Below are positions 40,582 through 51,574 of a stretch of DNA of 64,000 bases, in pieces (position 1 is the stretch's first letter; each line of letters begins with the position of its first letter). The notes under the pieces were generated by a model. It saw only the letters and a list, made by a program, of their open reading frames with translations. It searched no databases and was not told where the DNA came from. The stretch is from Micromonospora marina (GTDB lineage Bacteria; Actinomycetota; Actinomycetes; Mycobacteriales; Micromonosporaceae). Position numbers and translations under genes: made by a program. The stretch covers positions 186,964 through 250,963 of the forward strand of contig NZ_FMCV01000005.1 in assembly GCF_900091565.1 (NCBI RefSeq), given 5' to 3'.

Positions 40582-41253
40582 CTAGACGTAGAGCGAGGTG
40601 AAAGGTTCCCACGGTAGGTTGCGGACCACCGAGAAGACGCCCCAGGCGGCCAGGAACATGCCGATGACCTTGGGGCTGAACCGCGCCTCGGGCAGTTTCC
40701 AGCCGAACGCCCGGTTGCCGGCCCAGGCGACGAAGAGCCAGGCCAGGAACGGCAGAGCGAAGACGAACAGGAAGTGGTGCCGGGCGGCGGCGGGCAGGTC
40801 GCCGTGCAGCACGAACCAGAGCGCGCGGGTGCCGCCGCAACCCGGGCAGTCCAGCCCGGTGGTCAGCTTGAGCAGGCAGGTCGGCGCGGCGTCCGGGTCG
40901 CTGCGGGTCGGGTCGCTGATCAGCGCGTACGCGATGCCGAGACCGACGCAGCCGAGCGCGGCCAGCGGCACCGCCCAGCGCGGGGCGCGGGCGTGCAGGC
41001 GCAGCACCATCCGGGTGAAACGGTCGGGCTCGACCGGCTGGTAGGCCACCGGGTGACCCGGCCACGGTGCTCCGGGCGCCCCGGCGGAAGCAGGCGGGCC
41101 GGCGTGCGGGTGCGTCTCGGCGTGCGAAGGGTGCCCGGCGTACGCGTAGGCGTGCGCCTCGCCCTGCGATCCGGCCCCCGGCTGCGCGTGCCCGTGCGGG
41201 TGCGGCTCGGCGTGCGGGTCGGTCGCGGTGGCAGGCCGGTCAACGCTCGTCAC
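40582..41253 (-). CDS. DUF2752 membrane protein with a histidine-rich tail
   Basis: This protein of about 223 residues has an N-terminal tail of about 70 residues rich in His (HAEPHPHGHAQ, HPSHAETHPHAG). It is followed by three or four membrane helices with the DUF2752 hallmark GLDCPGCGGTRALWFVLHG. That Cys-Pro-x-Cys-Gly-Gly-Thr-Arg motif is conserved in the family; the function is unknown. A metal-binding role for the tail plus the CxxC pair is plausible but inferred. The GTG at 41253 is chosen because of GGTGAGC upstream; a GTG at 41268 is an alternative. It is closely spaced behind the ycaQ-like gene. Confidence 0.8.
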   Translation of the reverse strand: MTSVDRPATATDPHAEPHPHGHAQPGAGSQGEAHAYAYAGHPSHAETHPHAGPPASAGAPGAPWPGHPVAYQPVEPDRFTRMVLRLHARAPRWAVPLAALGCVGLGIAYALISDPTRSDPDAAPTCLLKLTTGLDCPGCGGTRALWFVLHGDLPAAARHHFLFVFALPFLAWLFVAWAGNRAFGWKLPEARFSPKVIGMFLAAWGVFSVVRNLPWEPFTSLYV

Positions 41254-41257
41254 GCGC

Positions 41258-42487
41258 TCACCGTACACCGGCCACGCCCACCAGCGCGGCGGCCAGCGGC
41301 CCCGCGAGGTCGCCGGCGGCGGGCGGGGCGACCGCGTCCAGGCCGAGCCAGCCGGCCAGCCGGTACAACTCGGCGGCGAGCGCCACAGCGGTCTCCCCCG
41401 GGTCGGCGTCCGGCTCGACCCACGCGGCGGGCACCAGCAGCGTCCCGGCCTTCCGGTCGGCCTTCAGGTCGACGCGGGCGGTGAAGCGCTCGCCCTGGCG
41501 GAAGGGCAGCACGTAGTAGCCGTACACCCGCTGGGGCGCCGGCACGTAGATCTCGATCCGGTAGGTGAAGCCGAACAGCCGTTCGGTGCGTGCCCGCTCC
41601 CAGACCAACGGGTCGAACGGGCTGACCAGGGTGTTGCCGCGGACCCGGCGGGGCAGCCGGGCGTCCGCGTGCAGATAGGCCGGATGCCGCCAGCCCTGCA
41701 CCATGACCGGGATCAGCTCGCCCGCCTCGACCAGTTCGGCCACCGCCCGCCGCGCCCCGGCGACCGGCAGCCGGAAGTAGTCGCGCAGCTCCGTCTCGGC
41801 GGCGACGCCGAGGCAGCGGGCGGCGATCGACACGAGCGACCGGTGCGCCTCGGCGTCGCTCGGAGTGGGCGCGTCCAGCACGGCGGCCGGGAGCACCCGC
41901 TCGGGCAGGTCGTAGCGGCGGGCGAACGAGTTGGTCCGGTCGGCGGCGGTGACCTCGCCGGCCCAGAACAGGAACTCCAGTGCCCGCTTCACGGCCGACC
42001 AGTTCCAGCCCCAGTTGCCGGTCTCCCGCGGCGCGTCGTGCTCGATCTCGGCCGCGGTCAGCGGCCCCCGGGCGGCCACCTCGTCGCGGACCCAGGCGAC
42101 CAGTCCGGGCTGCTCCTCCGCGACCCGGCGCATCCCGCCCCACGCCTCGTCGCGGGCCTTGGCCATCCGCCAGCGCAACGCGGGGTGCAGCCCCACCGGC
42201 ACGAGCGACGCCTCGTGCGCCCAGTATTCGAACAGCTCACGCGGGCGGCGGTAGGCGGCGGTGTCCAGCAGGGCGGTCGGGTACGGCCCGAGCCGGCTGT
42301 AGAGCGGCAGGTAGTGCGCGCGCTGGAGCACGTTCACCGAGTCCATCTGGACGAGCCCGACCCGGTCGAGCACCCGCCGCAGGTGCCGCCGGGTGGGCAC
42401 GCCGGCAGGCGCCGGGTCGGCGAAGCCCTGGGCGGCCAGGGCGATCCGGCGGGCCTGGGCGAGGGAGAGCGATTCCGGTACGGCCAT
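41258..42487 (-). CDS. YcaQ/AlkX-like winged-helix DNA glycosylase family protein
   Basis: This 409-residue protein of the HTH_42 superfamily contains members that unhook DNA interstrand crosslinks (E. coli YcaQ, Streptomyces AlkZ/AlkX). The proposed catalytic Gln-x-Asp motif is present as [20 protein letters not shown] near residue 47. The tandem winged-helix middle part and the conserved [26 protein letters not shown] segment follow. YcaQ-like rather than AlkZ-like is favoured by QMD, since AlkZ carries QxQ. The start is an ATG, with TAGGGT eight bases upstream and no Shine-Dalgarno. No antibiotic cluster is visible beside it, so general repair is the likely role. Confidence 0.85.
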   Translation of the reverse strand: MAVPESLSLAQARRIALAAQGFADPAPAGVPTRRHLRRVLDRVGLVQMDSVNVLQRAHYLPLYSRLGPYPTALLDTAAYRRPRELFEYWAHEASLVPVGLHPALRWRMAKARDEAWGGMRRVAEEQPGLVAWVRDEVAARGPLTAAEIEHDAPRETGNWGWNWSAVKRALEFLFWAGEVTAADRTNSFARRYDLPERVLPAAVLDAPTPSDAEAHRSLVSIAARCLGVAAETELRDYFRLPVAGARRAVAELVEAGELIPVMVQGWRHPAYLHADARLPRRVRGNTLVSPFDPLVWERARTERLFGFTYRIEIYVPAPQRVYGYYVLPFRQGERFTARVDLKADRKAGTLLVPAAWVEPDADPGETAVALAAELYRLAGWLGLDAVAPPAAGDLAGPLAAALVGVAGVR

Positions 42488-42495
42488 CGTCGGCG

Positions 42496-42501
42496 ACCCT
42501 A
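42496..42501 (-). promoter_or_regulatory. Candidate leaderless -10 box for the ycaQ-like gene
   Basis: TAGGGT ends eight bases before the ATG on the minus strand, with no Shine-Dalgarno. The glycosylase gene and the divergent GNAT gene at 42567 share this 79-base region. Confidence 0.35.
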
Positions 42502-42566
42502 ATCCAGGGGTACGACACCGGGAGCGGCGGCTGGACCGATCGCCCGTCGAGGCATAGAACGGACAG

Positions 42567-43112
42567 GTGCTCACCATCCGCCGGGAGGAACCGGACGACG
42601 CCGAGGCGATCGCCCGGGTCCACGTCCACGGCTGGCAGGCCGGTTACGCCGGGATCATGCCCGCGGAGGTGCTGAGCCGGCTGAACCCCCGCGCCTGGGC
42701 GCAGCGCCGCCGTGACCTCGGCACCGCCGACCCGGAACACCCGTTCACCACGCTCGTCGCCGAGGACGCCGGCACGGTCGTCGGGTTCACCACGTTCGGG
42801 CCGTACCGGAACAACCAGGACCGCGGCGACCTCGACCCGGCGCACGGCGAACTGCTGGCGATCTACCTGGAACCGGCGCACTGGGGCTCGGGCGCCGCCC
42901 GGACGCTGCTCGCGGCGGCCCGCGACGGCCTCGCCGAGCGGGGCTGGACCGCGTACCGGCTCTGGGTGCTCGCCGACAACATCCGGGCCCGCCGCTTCTA
43001 CGAGCGGGCCGGGCACTCACCGGACGGCGAGGAGTCCACCTACCCGGTGCCGCTGTCCGGCGGGCTCCCCCCGGTCCTGCTCCGCGAGCTGCGGTACACC
43101 AGCGGCGGCTGA
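42567..43112 (+). CDS. GNAT family N-acetyltransferase
   Basis: This 181-residue acetyl-CoA-dependent acetyltransferase opens with [20 protein letters not shown]. The acetyl-CoA pyrophosphate loop is [12 protein letters not shown] (a variant of Q/RxxGxG/A), preceded by the core strand LLAIYLEP, with [14 protein letters not shown] at the C-terminal strand. The substrate is unknown. The start is GTG. It is divergent from the ycaQ-like gene, and its last 96 bases overlap the end of the convergent glycosyltransferase gene. Confidence 0.8.
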   Translation: MLTIRREEPDDAEAIARVHVHGWQAGYAGIMPAEVLSRLNPRAWAQRRRDLGTADPEHPFTTLVAEDAGTVVGFTTFGPYRNNQDRGDLDPAHGELLAIYLEPAHWGSGAARTLLAAARDGLAERGWTAYRLWVLADNIRARRFYERAGHSPDGEESTYPVPLSGGLPPVLLRELRYTSGG

Positions 43113-44321
43113 CCCGGCCGGGACGTCGTCGCCACGCCGCTCGCCGCCGCCCGGCGTGAGCCAGCGGCGGATCGGCAGGCCGAGCAGCAGCGCCAGGCTG
43201 ATCCACACGTACGTGTTGCTGCCGAGGAACCCGTCCACGCCGGTGAAGTCCTTCTCCCAGGACCAGACGATCCGGCTGCACAGCAGCGCGTACCCGATCG
43301 ACGCGGCGCCCAGCAGCAGGCGGCGCCGGCGGCTGCGCGCGGGCGCCGCCATGCCGTTGTCGACGAGCAGGATCAACCCGGGCAGCAGCCAGACCAGGTG
43401 GTGCACCCAGGTGACCGGGCTGACCAGGCACATCACGGCGCCGGTCAGGGCCAGGCCGGTGGCCTCGTCCCCGGCGGCCACCGCCGCCCGCGAACGCCAC
43501 GCCCACACCACGAGCGTCAGGAGTACGAGCACCAGCCAGGCGACCGTACTCGGGTGCTGCGGGTCGAGCCGGGCCACCACCCCGCGCAGCGACTGGTTGG
43601 AGACGAACGCCAGCTCACCGACCCGGTCGGTGTTCCACAGCGCCTCGGTCCAGAACTCCCGGGAGGCGTCGGGGAAGAGGCCGGCGGCCACCAGCGTGGC
43701 GACGGCGGCGGTGCCGGCAGTGGTCAGGGCGGCCCGCCACCGGCCGGTGACCAGCAGGTAGACGATGAAGATGCCGGGCGTCAGCTTGATCGCGGTAGCC
43801 AGGCCGATGCCCACACCCGCCCAGCGGCTGCGCGCCGGCAGCAGCCACAGCAGGTCCACCGCGACCAGGAACAGCAGCAGCATGTTGACCTGGCCGAAGT
43901 TGACCGTCTCACGCATCGGCTCGTACGCGGCGGCCAGGCAGAGTGCGACCGCGAGCGCGAACCAGCGGGTCCAGCCGGACCGGCGGGCCACCGGATCCAG
44001 CAGCCGCCAGATCACCGCGGCGCTCGCCAGCACCGTGGCGGTCACGCTCACCACGATCGCGGCGTTCCACGGCAGGTACGCCATCGGCAGCATCACCAGC
44101 GCGGCGAACGGCGGGTAGGTGAAGCCGTACTGCGTGCCGGGGCGCAGGAAGTCGTAGATCTCCCCGCCGTCACGCGCCCAGTACGTCAACGCGCCGTAGT
44201 AGACCTGGAGGTCGAAGAAGCCGTGCCGCACCGCCGCCACGGAGAGGAACACGGTGACCGCCGCGGCGAGCGCCACCACGGCGACGACCTGCACGACCGT
44301 CCGCCTGGCACCCTGCGCCAC
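43017..44321 (-). CDS. GT87-family polyprenyl-phosphate mannosyltransferase-like membrane protein
   Basis: This 434-residue polytopic membrane protein has about ten helices. An early FFDLQVYYGALTYWARDGGEIYDF loop carries the Asp expected for catalysis, and FTYPPFAALVMLP and LVSPVTWVHHLVWLLPG are hallmarks of glycosyltransferase family 87 (DUF2029). Relatives such as PimE add mannose from polyprenyl-phosphate to lipomannan or phosphatidylinositol mannosides in actinobacteria. The GTG at 44321 has GAGGAGG six bases upstream. The last 32 codons, mostly polar, overlap the convergent GNAT gene, and the C-terminal tail is not conserved-looking. Confidence 0.78.
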   Translation of the reverse strand: MAQGARRTVVQVVAVVALAAAVTVFLSVAAVRHGFFDLQVYYGALTYWARDGGEIYDFLRPGTQYGFTYPPFAALVMLPMAYLPWNAAIVVSVTATVLASAAVIWRLLDPVARRSGWTRWFALAVALCLAAAYEPMRETVNFGQVNMLLLFLVAVDLLWLLPARSRWAGVGIGLATAIKLTPGIFIVYLLVTGRWRAALTTAGTAAVATLVAAGLFPDASREFWTEALWNTDRVGELAFVSNQSLRGVVARLDPQHPSTVAWLVLVLLTLVVWAWRSRAAVAAGDEATGLALTGAVMCLVSPVTWVHHLVWLLPGLILLVDNGMAAPARSRRRRLLLGAASIGYALLCSRIVWSWEKDFTGVDGFLGSNTYVWISLALLLGLPIRRWLTPGGGERRGDDVPAGSAAAGVPQLAEQDRGEPAGQRHRVGGLLAVR

Positions 44322-44342
44322 CGTCACCCTCCTCGCCCTGCG

Positions 44343-44348
44343 TAGGCT
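44343..44348 (+). promoter_or_regulatory. Candidate leaderless -10 box for the second GNAT gene
   Basis: TAGGCT ends eight bases before the ATG at 44357, with no Shine-Dalgarno between them. The divergent glycosyltransferase starts at 44321. Confidence 0.35.
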
Positions 44349-44356
44349 CTCGTGCC

Positions 44357-44950
44357 ATGGCTGCAGGCTACGTCCGGCCCGCGCGTCCCTCCGACGCCGG
44401 CGAGATCGCACGCATCCAGCTCGCGACCTGGCGGGTCGCCTACCGCCGGATCCTGCCACGGCACGTGCTCGACAACCTCGACGAGGCGTACCTCGCGCGG
44501 CGGTGGAGCGCGGCGGTGCAGGAGCCGCCCTCGGGCGCGCACCGGGTGCTGGTCGCCGTCGAACAGGCGGCGCAATCCTATCTGGTGGGGTTCGTCGCCT
44601 CCGGTCCGGCCGACGCCGACGCGCTCGCCCCGGACGAGCCGGCCGAGGCCCTCGGTCCGGGCGTCGCCGCGGTCACGGACCTGCTGGTCGAGCCCCGGTG
44701 GGGGCGGCGCGGGCACGGCAGCCGGCTGCTCGCCGCGGCTGTCGACCACTGGCGCGCCGACGGTCTGACCCGGGCGGTGGCGTGGGCGTTCGACGCCGAC
44801 GCGGCGACCCGCAAGTTCCTCGGCTCGACCGGCTGGGAGCCGGACGGCGCGGCCCGCGCGCTGGACGTGGACGACATGTTGGTCCCCCAGATCCGCCTGC
44901 ACGTGGCGGTCCCGGAGACCGCAGGGGAAAAATCCTCAGCCGGCCGATGA
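44357..44950 (+). CDS. GNAT family N-acetyltransferase
   Basis: This 197-residue acetyltransferase starts at an ATG giving MAAGYVRPARPSDAGEIARIQLATW. The acetyl-CoA loop RWGRRGHGSRLLAAAV follows the core strand VTDLLVEP, and ATRKFLGSTGWEPDG is the usual C-terminal motif. The substrate is unknown. It is divergent from the glycosyltransferase gene and is followed by a strong hairpin terminator. Confidence 0.82.
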   Translation: MAAGYVRPARPSDAGEIARIQLATWRVAYRRILPRHVLDNLDEAYLARRWSAAVQEPPSGAHRVLVAVEQAAQSYLVGFVASGPADADALAPDEPAEALGPGVAAVTDLLVEPRWGRRGHGSRLLAAAVDHWRADGLTRAVAWAFDADAATRKFLGSTGWEPDGAARALDVDDMLVPQIRLHVAVPETAGEKSSAGR

Positions 44951-44962
44951 GTCTCCGCCCGG

Positions 44963-44996
44963 CCGCCGGTCCACCCTTACGTGGGTGGGCCGGCGG
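44963..44996 (+). terminator. Hairpin terminator after the GNAT gene
   Basis: CCGCCGG pairs with CCGGCGG and CCACCC with GGGTGG around a six-base loop, 12 bases after the stop at 44950. Confidence 0.7.
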
Positions 44997-45086
44997 TCCC
45001 GACACGGGGCGGGACCGCCGCCACCCCACCCCGCCCTCACCCGGCGGTTCAGCGAGCCGGCTCCATGATCAGCCGAAGGAGAGCGG

Positions 45087-45215
45087 TCAGGCTGCGGGGC
45101 GGAGTTCGGCCACCAGTTCGTCGTCCTCCGTCGCGCCGGTGGGGTGGAAGCCGAGCGAGGTGTAGAGGGCGGCGGCGGGCTTGTTGTCGGGGTCCACATG
45201 TCCGGAATCGATCAT
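45087..45215 (-). pseudogene. C-terminal remnant of a GNAT acetyltransferase
   Basis: The 42-codon frame reads DPDNKPAAALYTSLGFHPTG and then ELVAELRPAA before a stop. This is the standard last helix and strand of a GNAT fold (N-x-A-x-x-LY-x-x-LGF). There is no acetyl-CoA loop upstream and no ribosome site, so it is best read as a truncated relic. The remaining sequence of this 339-base gap (44951-45289) holds the terminator to its left and nothing else that I can support. Confidence 0.6.
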
Positions 45216-45289
45216 GGAAACAGCCTAGGTCCACGCCGCCGACCAGGCAAAACGGTTTCCACACAGGCCGGAGCAGGCCGCGCCACGGG

Positions 45290-47465
<2,176 letters not shown>

Positions 47466-47586
47466 GAGAACCTGCTCTCCGGGTGACGAGGAACGGCGGG
47501 ACGTACGACGGCTCCAGTTCGCGCAGGCGACCTGGAGCCGTGGGCCGGCCCGGGTGACGCGGACGTCACCCGGGCCGGTCGGTGGA

Positions 47587-49944
47587 TCAGCTGTGCCGGG
47601 TCCGGCGGCGCGGACGGGACTCGCCGCCGCCCTCGCCACCCTCGGAGCGACGCTCGCCACCCTCGGAACGGCGCTCCCGGTCACCCCGGTCACGCGGGCC
47701 ACGGTCGCCGCCGCGGTCCCGGCCGGACGGACGGTCGCCACCCTCGGCGGCGGCCGGCGCCTCGGCGCCCTCCGGGCGGACCTTGTCCAGGTAGATCTTG
47801 CCGCGGGCGTCGATGTCGGCGATCTCGACCTCGACCTTGTCGCCGACGTTGAGGAAGTCCTCGACCTTCTCGACCCGCTTGCCGTCGCCCACCTTGGAGA
47901 TGTGCAGCAGGCCGTCGCGGCCCGGCAGCAGCGAGATGAAGGCGCCGAACGCGGCGGTCTTCACCACGGTGCCGAGGAACCGCTCGCCGGCCTTCGGCAG
48001 CGTCGGGTTGGCGATCCCGTTGATCCGGTCGACGGCCGCCTGGGCGGACGGGCCGTTCGTCGCGCCGACGTAGATCGTGCCGTCGTCCTCGATGGAGATC
48101 TCGGCGCCGGTCTCGTCCTGGATCGCGTTGATGGTCTGGCCCTTCGGGCCGATCACCATGCCGATCTTGTCGACCGGGATCTTGACGGTGGTCACGCGCG
48201 GGGCGTAGTCCGACATCTCGGCCGGCGCCTCGATGGCCCGCTGCATCACGTCGAGGATGGTCTGCCGGGCCTCGTGCGCCTGCTGGAGCGCGGCGGCCAG
48301 CACGTCCGACGGGATGCCGTCCAGCTTGGTGTCGAGCTGGAGCGCGGTGACGAAGTCACGGGTGCCAGCGACCTTGAAGTCCATGTCGCCGAACGCGTCC
48401 TCGGCGCCGAGGATGTCGGTCAGCGTCACGTACCGGGTCTTGCCGTCGACCTCGTCGGAGATGAGGCCCATGGCGATGCCGGCGACCGGCGCCTTCAGCG
48501 GCACACCGGCCGAGAGCAGGCCCAGCGTCGAGGCGCAGACCGAACCCATCGAGGTGGAGCCGTTGGAGCCGAGCGCCTCGGAGACCTGCCGGATGGCGTA
48601 CGGGAACTCCTCGCGCGAGGGCAGCACCGGGATCAGCGCCCGCTCGGCGAGCGCGCCGTGGCCGATCTCGCGCCGCTTCGGCGAGCCGACCCGACCGGTC
48701 TCACCGGTCGAGTACGGCGGGAAGTTGTAGTTGTGCATGTAGCGCTTGCGGTTCTCCGGGGACAGCGTGTCCACCATCTGCTCCATGCGCAGCATGTTCA
48801 GCGTGGTGACGCCCAGGATCTGGGTCTCGCCGCGCTCGAACAGCGCCGAGCCGTGCACCCGCGGCAGCACGCCGACCTCGGCGGTCAGCGAGCGGATGTC
48901 GCGCGGGCCGCGGCCGTCGATGCGGACCTGCTCGCGCAGCACCCGGTTGCGGACCTCGGACTTGGTCAGCGAGCGGAACGCGGCGGACAGCTCCTTCTCG
49001 CGGCCCTCGAACCGGCCGGTCAGCTCTTCGGCGACCTTGGCCTTGATCCGGTCCAGGGCCTCCTCGCGGTCGGCCTTGCCGGCGATCTTCAGCGCCTCGG
49101 CGACGTCGGCGCGGGCCACGTCGGCCACCGCGTCGTACGCGTCGTCCTGGTAATCCAGGAAGATCGGGAACTCGGCGACCGGCTTGGCGGCCACCTCGGC
49201 CAGCTCGCTCTGCGCCCGGCACAGCTCGCGGATGGCCGGCTTGGCGGCCTCCAGGCCGCTGGCCACGATCTCCTCGGTCGGCGCGGTGGCGCCGCCCGAG
49301 ATCAGGGTCACGGCGTTCGGGGTGGCCTCGGCCTCGACCATCATGATCGCGACCTCGCCGTCCGGCAGGGTGCGGCCGGCCACGACCATGTCGAAGGTGG
49401 CCCGCTCCAGCTCCTCCAGGGTCGGGAAGGCGACCCACTGGCCGTCGACGTGCGCGACCCGGGTCGCACCGATCGGGCCGGAGAACGGCAGGCCGGAGAG
49501 CTTGGTCGACATCGACGCGGCGTTGATCGCCACCACGTCGTACGGGTGCTGCGGGTCGAGCGCCAGCACGGTCTCGACGACCTGGACCTCGTTGCGCAGG
49601 CCCTTGACGAACGACGGGCGCAGCGGCCGGTCGATCAGCCGGCAGGTGAGGATGGCGTCCTCGCTGGGCCGGCCCTCGCGGCGGAAGAACGAACCGGGGA
49701 TGCGGCCCGCGGCGTACATCCGCTCCTCGACGTCGACGGTCAGCGGGAAGAAGTCGAACGACTCCCGCGGCTGCTTGCCGGCGGTGGTGGCGGAGAGGAC
49801 GACCGTCTCGCCGAGCTGGGCGACGACGGAGCCGGCGGCCTGGCGGGCCAGACGGCCGGTGGAGAAGGTGATCTCGCGGGTGCCGAAGGCCCCGTTGTCG
49901 ATCACTGCGGTGCGGGATTCGGTGCCGAGGTTGGTCTCGGTCAT
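47587..49944 (-). CDS. pnp: Polyribonucleotide nucleotidyltransferase (PNPase)
   Basis: This 785-residue phosphorolytic 3' to 5' exoribonuclease also has polymerase and, in actinomycetes, pppGpp-related activity (GpsI). It has two RNase PH domains, with the helical linker between them (about residues 240-330). A KH domain ([20 protein letters not shown]) and an S1 domain ([18 protein letters not shown]) follow. The last 40 residues are an unusual Arg/Gly/Glu-rich tail with repeated RRSEGGE units. The start is ATG, with an AAGGAG Shine-Dalgarno upstream. It follows rpsO on the same strand, the classic rpsO-pnp pair. Confidence 0.96.
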   Translation of the reverse strand: MTETNLGTESRTAVIDNGAFGTREITFSTGRLARQAAGSVVAQLGETVVLSATTAGKQPRESFDFFPLTVDVEERMYAAGRIPGSFFRREGRPSEDAILTCRLIDRPLRPSFVKGLRNEVQVVETVLALDPQHPYDVVAINAASMSTKLSGLPFSGPIGATRVAHVDGQWVAFPTLEELERATFDMVVAGRTLPDGEVAIMMVEAEATPNAVTLISGGATAPTEEIVASGLEAAKPAIRELCRAQSELAEVAAKPVAEFPIFLDYQDDAYDAVADVARADVAEALKIAGKADREEALDRIKAKVAEELTGRFEGREKELSAAFRSLTKSEVRNRVLREQVRIDGRGPRDIRSLTAEVGVLPRVHGSALFERGETQILGVTTLNMLRMEQMVDTLSPENRKRYMHNYNFPPYSTGETGRVGSPKRREIGHGALAERALIPVLPSREEFPYAIRQVSEALGSNGSTSMGSVCASTLGLLSAGVPLKAPVAGIAMGLISDEVDGKTRYVTLTDILGAEDAFGDMDFKVAGTRDFVTALQLDTKLDGIPSDVLAAALQQAHEARQTILDVMQRAIEAPAEMSDYAPRVTTVKIPVDKIGMVIGPKGQTINAIQDETGAEISIEDDGTIYVGATNGPSAQAAVDRINGIANPTLPKAGERFLGTVVKTAAFGAFISLLPGRDGLLHISKVGDGKRVEKVEDFLNVGDKVEVEIADIDARGKIYLDKVRPEGAEAPAAAEGGDRPSGRDRGGDRGPRDRGDRERRSEGGERRSEGGEGGGESRPRRRTRHS

Positions 49945-50127
49945 GTGCTGTGGTGCTCCTTCGCGTCGTCGGCCGACGACACGGGAACTGCTCAGGCGGC
50001 CGGTCTTCGATCGAAGCGCCCGGGGTGGCCGGCGTCGTGCCGGGATTCCCGGGGGCCACTACCGGAGACCGGTGCTGACCGGCTCCCTCTCGGGTGTCGC
50101 GCGGCCGGGTTCTTCGGTGGTACCGGA

Positions 50128-50159
50128 ACGGGGGAGCGGCCCAGCGGCCACTCCCCCGT
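50128..50159 (-). terminator. Hairpin between rpsO and pnp
   Basis: ACGGGGGAG (50128-50136) and CTCCCCCGT (50151-50159) form a perfect 9-bp stem with a 14-base loop, immediately after the rpsO stop on the minus strand. In E. coli the same spot holds an attenuating terminator and RNA-processing site that sets pnp expression; the same role here is inferred. Confidence 0.65.
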
Positions 50160-50163
50160 CAGG

Positions 50164-50433
50164 TCATCGGCGCAGGCCGAGCCGCTCGATGAGCGACCGG
50201 TAGCGGTTGATGTCCTTCTTCTGGACGTAGTTGAGCAGCCGGCGGCGCCGGCCGACCAGCAGCAGCAGCCCACGGCGGCTGTGGTGGTCGTGCTTGTGCA
50301 CCTTCAGGTGCTCGGTGAGCTCCGCGATCCGCTTGGTCAGGACCGCGACCTGCACCTCGGGCGAGCCGGTGTCGCCCTCGGCGGTCGCGTACTCCTGGCG
50401 GATCTTGGCCTTGGCTTCCTGGTCGAGCGCCAT
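50164..50433 (-). CDS. rpsO: 30S ribosomal protein S15
   Basis: This 89-residue primary 16S rRNA-binding protein starts [20 protein letters not shown]. The sequence contains the hallmark [32 protein letters not shown] and [20 protein letters not shown] precedes the ATG. Its 5' leader of about 130 bases, starting near a candidate promoter at 50566-50571, can fold into hairpins, which fits the autoregulation seen for S15 in other bacteria. Confidence 0.97.
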   Translation of the reverse strand: MALDQEAKAKIRQEYATAEGDTGSPEVQVAVLTKRIAELTEHLKVHKHDHHSRRGLLLLVGRRRRLLNYVQKKDINRYRSLIERLGLRR

Positions 50434-50565
50434 GTTCTCCCTGTTTCGTGGGTCATTCGATGAGGTCCGGAGCGGTCGTGGTGACCGGTGCAACGGACCG
50501 GTTCCTCGCACCCGCGGCGTCGTGCAGGCACGCGAGGCCCCCGTCGGTCAGCCGACGTCTCCGCC

Positions 50566-50571
50566 AGCTTA
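50566..50571 (-). promoter_or_regulatory. Candidate extended -10 box for rpsO
   Basis: TAAGCT preceded by TGG (extended -10) lies 133 bases upstream of the rpsO ATG, with a GTCGG/CCGAC hairpin just inside the predicted transcript. A TTGACC lies too far upstream for a normal -35 spacing. Confidence 0.35.
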
Positions 50572-50615
50572 CCAGCCCCCGGGCCGGACGGCCGGTCAAG
50601 GTCGCCCTCCGCGGG

Positions 50616-51542
50616 TCAGAGCACCGCCCGGCGGGTGCGCTCCACGTCCTCGGCGATCTGGGCCACCAGCGGCTCGATCGCGTCGTACGTCCGCTGCTCA
50701 CGCAGGTGCGCCACGAAGTCCAGGGCCAGCCGCTCGCCGTACAGGTCGCCGGTGAAGTCCAGCGCGTACGCCTCCACCCGCCGCTCCCGGCCGGAGAACG
50801 TCGGGTTGGTGCCGATCGACACCGCCGCCGCCAGCGGTTCGCCGTCGCGGCGCACCAGGCGGGCCGCGTACACCCCGTCGGCGGGCACCGCCGCGTACCT
50901 GTGGGTCAGCAGGTTGGCGGTGGGGTAGCCCAGCTCACGTCCGCGCTGGTCGCCGCGGACCACCACGCCCTCGACCCGGTGCGGGCGGCCGAGCGCCGCC
51001 GCCGCCGCGCCCACGTCGCCCGCGTCGACGCAGGACCTGATGTACGTGGACGAGAAGACGGTCCCCGCCTCGGCGACCAGCGGCGCGCCCTCGACCGCGA
51101 ACCCGAAGGTACGGCCCAGCCGCTCCAGCAACGGCACGTCACCCGCGGCCCGGTGCCCGAAGCGGAAGTTGTCGCCGACCACCACGAGCGCGGCGTGCAG
51201 GTGCGCGACCAGGACGTCGTGCACGAACGCCTCGGGTGGCAGCCGGGAGAACTCGACTGTGAACGGCACCACGCAGAGCACGTCCACGCCGAGCGCCTCG
51301 ATCAGCTCGGCCTTGCGGGCCGGCTCGGTCAGCACCGCCGGGTGCGACCCGGGGCGTACCACCTCGGCCGGGTGCGGGTCGAACGTCACCACCACCGACT
51401 TGACGCCCAGCTCCCGGGCGCGCGCCACAGCGTGACCGATGGTCGCCTGGTGCCCCCGGTGCACGCCGTCGAAGACGCCGATGGTGACCACCGAGCGTCC
51501 CCAGCCTCCGGGCGCCGCCTCGTACCCCCGCCACCGCTGCAT
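50616..51542 (-). CDS. ribF: Bifunctional riboflavin kinase / FAD synthetase
   Basis: This 308-residue enzyme makes FMN and FAD. The N-terminal adenylyltransferase domain has TIGVFDGVHRGHQA (a GxFDGxHxGH motif), VTFDPHPAEV, GDNFRFGH and STYIRSCV. The C-terminal flavokinase domain has VVRGDQRGRELGYPTANL and GTNPTFSGRERRVEAY. The length is standard. It is located between truB and rpsO on the same strand, 32 bases after truB. Confidence 0.95.
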   Translation of the reverse strand: MQRWRGYEAAPGGWGRSVVTIGVFDGVHRGHQATIGHAVARARELGVKSVVVTFDPHPAEVVRPGSHPAVLTEPARKAELIEALGVDVLCVVPFTVEFSRLPPEAFVHDVLVAHLHAALVVVGDNFRFGHRAAGDVPLLERLGRTFGFAVEGAPLVAEAGTVFSSTYIRSCVDAGDVGAAAAALGRPHRVEGVVVRGDQRGRELGYPTANLLTHRYAAVPADGVYAARLVRRDGEPLAAAVSIGTNPTFSGRERRVEAYALDFTGDLYGERLALDFVAHLREQRTYDAIEPLVAQIAEDVERTRRAVL

Positions 51543-51574
51543 GCCGTTCCTCCCCCTGTCCGCCCGCGCGCCGT

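Noticed and set aside
41258..42487. An AlkZ self-resistance glycosylase next to a biosynthetic cluster.
   Set aside because: The motif reads QMD rather than QxQ, and no biosynthetic genes are present in the neighbourhood.
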